From positions 62,001 to 126,000 of the forward strand of contig SADC01000159.1 in NCBI GenBank assembly GCA_004194705.1: 64,000 nucleotides of DNA, read 5' to 3'. A program made the translations under genes and the position numbers. The notes below the pieces were generated by a model. That model was not told the origin of the DNA. It saw only the letters and a list, made by a program, of their open reading frames with translations, and searched no databases. Below are positions 44,331 to 55,800 of this stretch, piece by piece (positions within the stretch are counted from its first letter, which is position 1; each line of letters starts with the position of its first letter). Source of the DNA: Ditylenchus dipsaci. Taxonomy: Eukaryota; Nematoda; Chromadorea; Rhabditida; Anguinidae.

Positions 44331-45687
44331 GGTACCTTAAATCAACTAGTGCCGATATTTTTCATCAATCTTTGTTTTTGTTGGAGAACGCTGCAATTGC
44401 GATACTATTGGGAAGCTCTAGTTTGTGCTTTTAATCAAGAAAACATTTTTCCTTGAATTGTGGCCAAATTTTATTTCAAAAGGTCACTATTAAGTAACCT
44501 GTGTGGATTTTAAAATGAAAAATAAATGAAAATTTGAGATGCTGTAGTAAACTATATAAATATCCATTGTTTGATGTTCAGAAAGACATAAAAGCTCCAA
44601 CACTATAAATGCTCTTTTTGTTCACATTTTAGCTTGAAGTTAAATGCTTAGTCTCTGTCCTTAGTTTTGCTGTCATCTTTTTAGCCTTTCGTATCTGATG
44701 TTTTGTTGTGTGATTTATCTCCTTATGCTGTCAAATTGTTTCAAATTTAGACACTTTTTCAATAAAAAATGTTTCATTGCTTAGCACTTTATTACACTTA
44801 ACAACTTCAATCGCATTCTTTTGTTAGGCTCATAAGAAAAATAAGTTACAAGACATGAGCAATATACATATTCTGAATGGAGAAAACTTACAATTATACA
44901 AATCTAAAACACTAGATTTATAGTAATCTCAGGCCATTGGCTTCAGGCTTCATTAAAAACTCCACCCCCATTTCGATCTTTTGAACTAATTTTTCCTGAT
45001 GCTGAGCCTGGACTTCATGGCAAATGTTGATTGTTTATGCTTGAAAGCCAAATAAGATCGGACGGAGCGTAAAAGTGCAGCGGCTAAATTTTCAGTCAAA
45101 TTCAAAATTTCTAGAACATCGTATTTTTGTTAAATCAAGGGGTGTGTCATCTAGCCGATTGGGGTGAGAAATTGTACTCTATGGCTCATGATGTTGTTCC
45201 GATAATTTTTTTCATTGCGGAATATCAATACTTCCTTCATTGTATTGTAACCCGCTGCCTGGTTGTGTATATAAAATGACTGTGAACCTTATAAAAATCA
45301 AATAGGAAAGGTCTATCGTCGTGACAACCCAATAATGCCAAGGTCGGTTCAGTGGATTTTTTCGAGGATCAATTTTCTGTTAGCAACACTTCAATATTCG
45401 ATGCTCATAATTCATGATAATTTAGTTTAAGCTTTTCGAGTGTTTTGCCACTGAAGGATCTGAAATCTTCGCCGTCTAAGCAATAGTTTTCCAGGAGAAG
45501 AAAAGAAACATGGTTTTTCTTTGGATTTTCAATTGATTTTCAAATGTTTTTTTTGTAAATTAGGTGATTTTGAAAACATCAAATTTTCTGAATCAGGGTT
45601 CAAATTCGCGAATAACTATTTTAACCTGTACGATGCTATACCTCATAAGAAATCACGGATTTCTGAGCAAAAGAAAGTTGGCATGTA

Positions 45688-45958
45688 AAAATTTTAGGCC
45701 CTATCCAACAAAGGGGGCGGGGGTTTATGCCTTAGTCCCTCCCGTTGAATTTTTTTCGTTAGTTTTTAGCCTAAGCTCAGGCAAAGATAGGCCAGTCCAT
45801 GTTAAGACATACTCAAAGATAAGTCTAAAATATGTTTGAGTCCGTCCTAACTTACGCTGGCCTACCTTTGCTTAATCCTAACGCCTAAAATTTAACAAAA
45901 AGCAACAGAGGGGACCAAGGCGAACAAAATCCCCTTTGTTGGATAAAGCCAAATTTTA
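45688..45958. repeat. CCTTGGTCCCC-family inverted-repeat element
   Basis: Outer arms AAATTTTAGGCCCTATCCAA, CAAAGGGG and CCCCTTTGTTGGATAAAGCC, AAATTTT; inner ends CCTTAGTCCCTCCCGTTG and GCAACAGAGGGGACCAAGG. The core has TAGGCCAGTCCATGTTAAGA and TTACGCTGGCCTACCTTTGC, alignable to the copy at 31023-31306. Confidence 0.75.
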
Positions 45959-46675
45959 GAAGTGGTTGACACCCCATTTTGAAATGCTAAATACTCGAAA
46001 ATGATATGTGAAAACGCAACAAATAATTGCACCATCATGCTCAGCATGGGAGATTTTACGTTCCAGTGCAAACCTCGGAACCCAATTTTCTGCTATCGAC
46101 AAACTTGAGGTTCAGCCTTACAAAAAATCACTCTTAAGAATCTTATCTTCATGACCTATTTCAACTTTTCTATTTTACGTCAGATACCTTATTATTTCTA
46201 ATTGCCGCCCCCTCGACTTTAAGCTATTGTATCTCGAAGCGGAATTTTTTTCGAATAGGTTTTTTTCTCATTTCTTTGTTCCCGCTAGCTCCACTAATTC
46301 TGCATTTTAAATACTGGTTTTCATCCGAAAATTTGAAAATGGCTCGAATAAGTGCACCACCCTTCCCGCTAGAGGTCGATCGAAAATAAGCGCCCTATGG
46401 CGGCAATAAGAGGAAAAACAGTAGGATAATAAGAATATAAATTATAAAAATTTTAAAAATCAAAAATGTCTGAGGTGAGATTGATCTCGTGACCGCAAGA
46501 AAAGTGGCCTTTTTAAATCGCATGATAAAAAGCTTCGCCGGTAAAAAGAAGTTTTGGGAGTGTGCAAGACTCTCAAAAAAATTTCAAAATCAATTTTGAC
46601 ATGAAACTCATATTTCGCTACTGAAACCACAATTTTCGACGCTGGATTCGTGTTCAGAATGTTCGATTAGCTTAA

Positions 46676-46836
46676 AAATCTGCCTTTAAACATGATAACT
46701 CAATGTCAAATTTCGAATTCCGCTCAAGACAAAAATCATTTAAATCTCAAAAACATTTATATTTGAATATTTTTTGTCTTGAGCGGAATTTGAAATTTGA
46801 CATCAAGTTCTCATGTTTAAGGGCAGATTTCTGAGC
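46676..46836. repeat. 160-bp foldback at chemoreceptor 3' end
   Basis: AAATCTGCCTTTAAACATGA and TCAAATTTCGAATTCCGCTC, AAGACAAAAAT return inverted as ATTTTTTGTCTTGAGCGGAA and TTCTCATGTTTAAGGGCAGA, TTT. Arms ~65 bp. It ends ~12 bp beyond the proposed stop of the receptor gene. Confidence 0.8.
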
Positions 46837-46847
46837 AAATCGACTCA

Positions 46848-48587
46848 CTACGCCATGACGACACAAGTCGAAAAGTAAAAAGATACATTTTTGGGAGTGT
46901 TGAAAAGCCGTGACTTCGTGTACATGTTAAGTAACTTATATTTATAATTTTTACTCACTAAGTCAACAATAAATTTTCTACACGGCACAATGGTGAACAT
47001 GAACTGTAGAATCAAGACTGGTGTACTAATGCTATAGGAACCAAACACAAAAAGGAATGGATAGGCAGATTTAATCACTCCCATAGTGCTTAACGCAATC
47101 ACCACAAACGGGATGAAGATGAAGATGGCTACAGAAATGGAAGCCAATAAAAATGTTTTGTAGACCATCACTTGGAGTTGGTGGGTGCTTTTCCTGACGA
47201 ATGGCCTTATTTTCCTGATTTCCACAATAATTTTGATATTCATTAGTACAATCACTATGGACTGACTTGAAAGGAAGCCAACTAGTATAGCAGTGTAAAT
47301 AGCCGTCTCTGGCTGTAAATGGTCGTAGCAAGCCAAGGTTGGCTCATTAGCCATCACAGTCTGAAGAAACGAACTGTTTTGGGTGGTTCGCCCACATTCC
47401 TCCTGCTGGACTACCATAGAGTTTATGAACATAATGAAAAATATATTTTCCAAAAAGCTGAGCACACCATACAGGGCAATGCAAGCCTTGGGATTCTCGA
47501 ACCATTGACCCAATTGTGACACAGGCTTGATTGCGAGTAAATAAACAAAAACGTGACCATAAATGCTTGAGTCATGTTGACGATGAGCAAGGTAGCAAGC
47601 TGATAAGTGTACTGCATTACACTTGGTGAGCCAACAACACTGAGTATGCCAATTGAAAACCCGCCTGAGAAAAAATACAGGGTAGGGCATTGTAAACACA
47701 AGTACTGCGATTTTAAGAAGTTATGTCGAAAATGGGGGGGGGGTTGGTGCCGGTCGGAGGGCATAAATTTTTTGAGTTTTCACTCCAGCCACATTTTTCC
47801 ATAATTATTATTCATGTTTCAGGCTTAGGCCTAAAACCCACGCCTAAAACCTAAAATCTAAGGTTTTCAAAACATGGCCAATTGGCAAAAGAGGGTTAAC
47901 GCTTAAACTTTTGAAGCGTTGGTCAAGGGCATGCATGTCGCCGATGGGAATATTTTGAAAGGCGGGTACCAGCCAAATTCAAACGGAAATTGATTTGACA
48001 TAATTTTGGAAAAGTCGAGGAAAAATTACACCTCGAGTGGGGATCGAACAGACGACCAATTTTCGCAGTCCTGCGCCTCTATCCGCTAGGTCACCAATGC
48101 TATGAAGTAAAGAGAGTGTTGTTGATTACTTATTCCCGCAGCGTGCTCAACTAAAATTTATTTTGAAATAATTCTCGTTTGAATTGATCTGGTACCCGCC
48201 TTTCGAAAAATTTCCATCGGCGGCGAGCATGCCCTTTAAAGGAATACGATGCGCTGGTCCAGTTCAACTGTTTGTAGTATTTGTATCAAATACTACATTC
48301 AAGGCCATCAATAATTTTTTGTTCATTTTTTTTTGGTTAATATAAATAGTTACCTGCTTCAGGAAATAATGGAACTGGCTGCCACAAAGCCAATACCAGA
48401 AAAAAAATGTAACCTGTGGTCGTCACATTAAGAATGCTGTACTTTAAGAAGGAGCTCATCAATTTGGGTGTTTTAGAAAAATAAGGTAGACCATTGTCAT
48501 AAATAATGGTGTTGTGAGCAAAGCGCTAACTAGAAGAAACTTTTTTTGGTATTGAGCTATGGAAAGTATTTCTTGATATCTCTCCAT
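46848..48587 (-). CDS. Serpentine receptor, class H-like chemoreceptor
   Basis: Seven-transmembrane nematode chemoreceptor. First exon 48587-48354: MERYQEILSIAQYQKKFLLV, a hydrophobic TM1, FLKHPKLMSSFLKYSILNVT (class H genes have K-T-P-x-x-M-x-x-x-K here) and TM2. Second exon from 47664: GGFSIGILSVVGSPSVMQYT (G-x-L..G.P pattern of TM3), IKPVSQLGQW, YGVLSFLENIFFIMFINS (TM4), a Cys-containing loop, TM5, LQVMVYKTFLLASISVAIFI (TM6), and SAYPFLFVFGSYSISTPVLI (TM7), then PCRKFIVDL. A donor at about 46957 may lead to a last short exon ending at 46848. Frames shift at short runs near 48470 and 47545. The intron 47665-48353 contains an inverted-repeat element. Class H is my best match; a related class is possible. 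Ligand unknown. Confidence 0.7.
47937..48234 (-). repeat. Inverted-repeat element carrying a tRNA-like core, copy 2
   Basis: GGGCATGCATGTCGCCGATG opens and GGCGGCGAGCATGCCC closes; inner AAAGGCGGGTACCAG against CTGGTACCCGCCTTT. The tRNA-like core is on the minus strand (about 48018-48095): TGACCTAGCGGATAGAGGCG and CTGTTCGATCCCC. More complete than copy 1 at 33387. Confidence 0.75.
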
Positions 48588-49349
48588 TTTCAAATGCAAA
48601 TTTTCTTCATGATGAAATTTTGCACGACTTTCAGACACTTTGCTCAATTAACAAAGTCAAATTTAAGTGGGTAAGGAAAAGGGTGTCTCAATTTAATCTA
48701 AAGTAGTAATAAATTACATTTGAATTATTTTCTTAATAACTGAGTTTTTTCATGCCACTAAACTTCACAGCTGCAGCCGAATTAAGTGTGAATTTGCGAT
48801 TTTTATGTTGCAAAACATAATTTCAATAATAAAGTTAGAGACAAAAATGGTTCACTGCTTTATTTCCTTCAATTATGCGGCCAGTAGCTGAACTTTTAAG
48901 CCTATTTTTAGGCTTAGGCTATTGAGTTGTTCATAAAGTTCTTAGCCCCCTTCCCCCCCCCTCCTATAACTCATTTCTTCACCAACTTCATAGAAATCTG
49001 ATGTTCATGACTAATAACATTTTTCCGTGTTCACTATATGAGCAAGGCAGCAAGCTGATAAGTGTACTTACGGACGTTCCCATCGGAGGCAAAAAGAAGA
49101 GAGGACGTAAGCGAAGAGCAAGAGAAGGAGCAGCCTTAGTGATGGATGACTGAAAGTGTCTTATTGTTCAAAATTGTTAGATACTGTTATTTGTTATGTT
49201 TGCAGCTAGTAAATATAGATGTTCATTTTGATTTTGCTCAAATGTTTATAGGGTACACGGCTAGATAAAATACAAGGATGATTAGTACTATAGTAAAGAC
49301 ATAGAATATCAGCTTTCATGACATAGAGCCTCTTCTAGCTTAAAATAGG
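48588..49349. other. Intergenic, no gene seen
   Basis: Upstream of the chemoreceptor on its own strand. Includes TTAGGCTTAGGC-like short repeats at 48896-48920 and a small CCTCCC run. No open frame of note; the stretch at 49030-49150 repeats a piece of receptor coding sequence (CAAGGTAGCAAGCTGATAAG-like) at 49043-49068, suggesting a fragment duplication. Confidence 0.4.
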
Positions 49350-49815
49350 CACTTTTAATAGCAGCGGGCAGTAAAAATCCAAAAACGGTCATTTTTCAGC
49401 GAAAACGGGCACTTTTTAACAAAAGCGGGCAAAAAAATCCAAAAGCGGGCGATTTTAGCAAAAACGGGCATTTTCGAGCAAAAACGGGCAGAAAAATCCG
49501 AAGCGGGCACATTCGAGCAAAACGGGCACTTTCAAATAAAAGCGGGCAGAAAAAATACAAAATCGGGCACATTAAAACAAAAAACGGGCACTTTCGAGCA
49601 AAAACGGGCAGAAAAATCCGAAGCGGGCACATTCGAGCAAAAACGGGCACTTTCAAATAAAAGCGGGCAGAAAAAATACAAAATCGGGCACATTAAAACA
49701 AAAAACGGGCACTTTCGAGCAAAAACGGGCAGAAAAAATCCGAAGCGGGCACATTCGAGCAAAAACGGGCACTTTCAAATAAAAGCGGGCAGAAAAAAGC
49801 CAGAAGCGGGCAGAA
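49350..49815. repeat. CGGGCA minisatellite with ~119-bp higher order
   Basis: Short ~17-18-bp units of the type AAAAxCGGGCACTTTCGAGC / AAAAGCGGGCAGAAAAATCC alternate. The block ACGGGCACTTTCGAGCAAAA...AAAAAATACAAAATCGGGCA repeats about every 119 bp (about 49463, 49580, 49699). It abuts the 945-bp array with only ~12 bp between. Confidence 0.85.
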
Positions 49816-49827
49816 AAAAGATTTATC

Positions 49828-52800
49828 CAACAACATCTAGACTAACAGCATAGCACAAAGCCGCTATAACTCAGCCCCACTCACAAACCACATATAACGC
49901 CAGGCCAGAGGCCCGGCAATCCAAAATTTTGATCAAACACTCCGAAGAGGTTTGGCTCAGATAGAAACCTTTAGGAATCTAATTCGATTCAGCTTCTAAT
50001 CCTCACACTTACTTCTCATACTTTTTGCTGCTCTACAGTTGGCTGGGTTTGAGCCTATCAGCACTAGGGTCAGAGACTTTATACTCTTGAGCACTGCCTA
50101 AGCATACTAGCCCACTGCAACACTACAACACAAACCCACTCCAACACAATTTCAAACGTATTGTTGAGAAGGGATAGTCGAGTCACAAAACCAAATTGTT
50201 CAAAAAACAGTAGATTTGAAATAAAACAAACAAAAAGTTTGATCCAGCCATCCAGCAACTGGTTGGCTTGCAAGCCAATTCTGTTGAACATCTCGATTTT
50301 GACTCCTTTCACTGGCTGCAAATGACTTTAACCTTGACTTCCAACTCGACTTTTGAACACCATTTCAACAAACAAAGTCAAAGTCCAAGTCACATGTAGC
50401 CAGTTCTGGACTTTTACTTTCAGCAGTTCTTTTGACTGGCTGTATTTGACCGTAGTGTCAGCGAACTTAACAACAAACTCTTTTTGCACTCTCGCCTGAG
50501 GGGCATTCTTTTTTTCTCTAAATTTCAAATCGAATTTAATAACACACACACACACACATTTAAGGCAGTCCTAACTAAAAACCTTTTTACCTGCCTTTTT
50601 AGCCCAAAGCGAAATAAGATTGGTGTGTTTTAGGGGAATCATTCCACAAAAAACTGGCTAAACCATAATTTACCAGAAGTCTCATCTACACAACATCAAC
50701 AGCCATAACTCTAGGCCAACAACCATGCAGCAACAAACCGTTCGTGAACAAAACACAAGCAAACCAAACCAACAACATCTAGACTAACAGCATAGCACAA
50801 AGCCGCTATAACTCAGCCCCACTCACAAACCACATATAACGCCAGACCAGAGGCCCGGCAATCCAAAATTTTGATCAAACACTCCGAAGAGGTTTGGCTC
50901 AGATAGAAACCTTTAGGAATCTAATTCGATTCAGCTTCTAATCCTCACACTTACTTCTCATACTTTTTGCTGCTCTACAGTTGGCTGGGTTTGAGCCTAT
51001 CAGCACTAGGGTCAGAGACTTTATACTCTTGAGCACTGCCTAAGCATACTAGCCCACTGCAACACTACAACACAAACCCACTCCAACACAATTTCAAACG
51101 TATTGTTGAGAAGGGATAGTCGAGTCACAAAACCAAATTGTTCAAAAAACAGTAGATTTGAAATAAAAACAAAAAAAGTTTGATCCAGCCATCCAGCAAC
51201 TGGTTGGCTTGCAAGCCAATTCTGTTGAACATCTCGATTTTGACTCCTTTCACTGGCTGCAAATGACTTTAACCTTGACTTCCAACTCGACTTTTGAACA
51301 CCATTTCAACAAACAAAGTCAAAGTCCAAGTCACATGTAGCCAGTTCTGGACTTTTACTTTCAGCAGTTCTTTTGACTGGCTGTATTTGACCGTAGTGTC
51401 AGCGAACTTAACAACAAACTCTTTTTGCACTCTCGCCTGAGGGGCATTCTTTTTTTCTCTAAATTTCAAATCGAATTTAATAACACACACACACACACAC
51501 ATTTAGGCAGTCCTAACTAAAAACCTTTTTACCTGCCTTTTTAGCCCAAAGCGAAATAAGATTGGTGTGTTTTAGGGGAATCATTCCACAAAAAACTGGC
51601 TAAACCATAATTTACCAGAAGTCTCATCTACACAACATCAACAGCCATAACTCTAGGCCAACAACCATGCAGCAACAAACCGTTCGTGAACAAAACACAA
51701 GCAAACCAAACCAACAACATCTAGACTAACAGCATAGCACAAAGCCGCTATAACTCAGCCCCACTCACAAACCACATATAACGCCAGGCCAGAGGCCCGG
51801 CAATCCAAAATTTTGATCAAACACTCCGAAGAGGTTTGGCTCAGATAGAAACCTTTAGGAATCTAATTCGATTCAGCTTCTAATCCTCACACTTACTTCT
51901 CATACTTTTTGCTGCTCTACAGTTGGCTGGGTTTGAGCCTATCAGCACTAGGGTCAGAGACTTTATACTCTTGAGCACTGCCTAAGCATACTAGCCCACT
52001 GCAACACTACAACACAAACCCACTCCAACACAATTTCAAACGTATTGTTGAGAAGGGATAGTCGAGTCACAAAACCAAATTGTTCAAAAAACAGTAGATT
52101 TGAAATAAAACAAACAAAAAAGTTTGATCCAGCCATCCAGCAACTGGTTGGCTTGCAAGCCAATTCTGTTGAACATCTCGATTTTGACTCCTTTCACTGG
52201 CTGCAAATGACTTTAACCTTGACTTCCAACTCGACTTTTGAACACCATTTCAACAAACAAAGTCAAAGTCCAAGTCACATGTAGCCAGTTCTGGACTTTT
52301 ACTTTCAGCAGTTCTTTTGACTGGCTGTATTTGACCGTAGTGTCAGCGAACTTAACAACAAACTCTTTTTGCACTCTCGCCTGAGGGGCATTCTTTTTTT
52401 CTCTAAATTTCAAATCGAATTTAATAACACACACACACACACACATTTGAGGCAGTCCTAACTAAAAACCTTTTTACCTGCCTTTTTAGCCCAAAGCGAA
52501 ATAAGATTGGTGTGTTTTAGGGGAATCATTCCACAAAAAACTGGCTAAACCATAATTTACCAGAAGTCTCATCTACACAACATCAACAGCCATAACTCTA
52601 GGCCAACAACCATGCAGCAACAAACCGTTCGTGAACAAAACACAAGCAAACCAAACCAACAACATCTAGACTAACAGCATAGCACAAAGCCGCTATAACT
52701 CAGCCCCACTCACAAACCACATATAACGCCAGGCCAGAGGCCCGGCAATCCAAAATTTTGATCAAACACTCCGAAGAGGTTTGGCTCAGATAGAAACCTT

Positions 52801-55800
52801 TAGGAATCTAATTCGATTCAGCTTCTAATCCTCACACTTACTTCTCATACTTTTTGCTGCTCTACAGTTGGCTGGGTTTGAGCCTATCAGCACTAGGGTC
52901 AGAGACTTTATACTCTTGAGCACTGCCTAAGCATACTAGCCCACTGCAACACTACAACACAAACCCACTCCAACACAATTTCAAACGTATTGTTGAGAAG
53001 GGATAGTCGAGTCACAAAACCAAATTGTTCAAAAAACAGTAGATTTGAAATAAAACAAACAAAAAAGTTTGATCCAGCCATCCAGCAACTGGTTGGCTTG
53101 CAAGCCAATTCTGTTGAACATCTCGATTTTGACTCCTTTCACTGGCTGCAAATGACTTTAACCTTGACTTCCAACTCGACTTTTGAACACCATTTCAACA
53201 AACAAAGTCAAAGTCCAAGTCACATGTAGCCAGTTCTGGACTTTTACTTTCAGCAGTTCTTTTGACTGGCTGTATTTGACCGTAGTGTCAGCGAACTTAA
53301 CAACAAACTCTTTTTGCACTCTCGCCTGAGGGGCATTCTTTTTTTCTCTAAATTTCAAATCGAATTTAATAACACACACACACACACATTTGAGGCAGTC
53401 CTAACTAAAAACCTTTTTACCTGCCTTTTTAGCCCAAAGCGAAATAAGATTGGTGTGTTTTAGGGGAATCATTCCACAAAAAACTGGCTAAACCATAATT
53501 TACCAGAAGTCTCATCTACACAACATCAACAGCCATAACTCTAGGCCAACAACCATGCAGCAACAAACCGTTCGTGAACAAAACACAAGCAAACCAAACC
53601 AACAACATCTAGACTAACAGCATAGCACAAAGCCGCTATAACTCAGCCCCACTCACAAACCACATATAACGCCAGGCCAGAGGCCCGGCAATCCAAAATT
53701 TTGATCAAACACTCCGAAGAGGTTTGGCTCAGATAGAAACCTTTAGGAATCTAATTCGATTCAGCTTCTAATCCTCACACTTACTTCTCATACTTTTTGC
53801 TGCTCTACAGTTGGCTGGGTTTGAGCCTATCAGCACTAGGGTCAGAGACTTTATACTCTTGAGCACTGCCTAAGCATACTAGCCCACTGCAACACTACAA
53901 CACAAACCCACTCCAACACAATTTCAAACGTATTGTTGAGAAGGGATAGTCGAGTCACAAAACCAAATTGTTCAAAAAACAGTAGATTTGAAATAAAACA
54001 AACAAAAAAGTTTGATCCAGCCATCCAGCAACTGGTTGGCTTGCAAGCCAATTCTGTTGAACATCTCGATTTTGACTCCTTTCACTGGCTGCAAATGACT
54101 TTAACCTTGACTTCCAACTCGACTTTTGAACACCATTTCAACAAACAAAGTCAAAGTCCAAGTCACATGTAGCCAGTTCTGGACTTTTACTTTCAGCAGT
54201 TCTTTTGACTGGCTGTATTTGACCGTAGTGTCAGCGAACTTAACAACAAACTCTTTTTGCACTCTCGCCTGAGGGGCATTCTTTTTTTCTCTAAATTTCA
54301 AATCGAATTTAATAACACACACACACACACACATTTGAGGCAGTCCTAACTAAAAACCTTTTTACCTGCCTTTTTAGCCCAAAGCGAAATAAGATTGGTG
54401 TGTTTTAGGGGAATCATTCCACAAAAAACTGGCTAAACCATAATTTACCAGAAGTCTCATCTACACAACATCAACAGCCATAACTCTAGGCCAACAACCA
54501 TGCAGCAACAAACCGTTCGTGAACAAAACACAAGCAAACCAAACCAACAACATCTAGACTAACAGCATAGCACAAAGCCGCTATAACTCAGCCCCACTCA
54601 CAAACCACATATAACGCCAGGCCAGAGGCCCGGCAATCCAAAATTTTGATCAAACACTCCGAAGAGGTTTGGCTCAGATAGAAACCTTTAGGAATCTAAT
54701 TCGATTCAGCTTCTAATCCTCACACTTACTTCTCATACTTTTTGCTGCTCTACAGTTGGCTGGGTTTGAGCCTATCAGCACTAGGGTCAGAGACTTTATA
54801 CTCTTGAGCACTGCCTAAGCATACTAGCCCACTGCAACACTACAACACAAACCCACTCCAACACAATTTCAAACGTATTGTTGAGAAGGGATAGTCGAGT
54901 CACAAAACCAAATTGTTCAAAAAACAGTAGATTTGAAATAAAACAAACAAAAAAGTTTGATCCAGCCATCCAGCAACTGGTTGGCTTGCAAGCCAATTCT
55001 GTTGAACATCTCGATTTTGACTCCTTTCACTGGCTGCAAATGACTTTAACCTTGACTTCCAACTCGACTTTTGAACACCATTTCAACAAACAAAGTCAAA
55101 GTCCAAGTCACATGTAGCCAGTTCTGGACTTTTACTTTCAGCAGTTCTTTTGACTGGCTGTATTTGACCGTAGTGTCAGCGAACTTAACAACAAACTCTT
55201 TTTGCACTCTCGCCTGAGGGGCATTCTTTTTTTCTCTAAATTTCAAATCGAATTTAATAACACACACACACACACACATTTGAGGCAGTCCTAACTAAAA
55301 ACCTTTTTACCTGCCTTTTTAGCCCAAAGCGAAATAAGATTGGTGTGTTTTAGGGGAATCATTCCACAAAAAACTGGCTAAACCATAATTTACCAGAAGT
55401 CTCATCTACACAACATCAACAGCCATAACTCTAGGCCAACAACCATGCAGCAACAAACCGTTCGTGAACAAAACACAAGCAAACCAAACCAACAACATCT
55501 AGACTAACAGCATAGCACAAAGCCGCTATAACTCAGCCCCACTCACAAACCACATATAACGCCAGGCCAGAGGCCCGGCAATCCAAAATTTTGATCAAAC
55601 ACTCCGAAGAGGTTTGGCTCAGATAGAAACCTTTAGGAATCTAATTCGATTCAGCTTCTAATCCTCACACTTACTTCTCATACTTTTTGCTGCTCTACAG
55701 TTGGCTGGGTTTGAGCCTATCAGCACTAGGGTCAGAGACTTTATACTCTTGAGCACTGCCTAAGCATACTAGCCCACTGCAACACTACAACACAAACCCA

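Larger units (their letters stand above)
44435..46847. other. Intergenic, no gene seen
   Basis: AT-rich DNA. Holds the inverted-repeat element at 45688-45958 and the 160-bp foldback at 46676-46836. Nothing else I can support. Confidence 0.45.
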
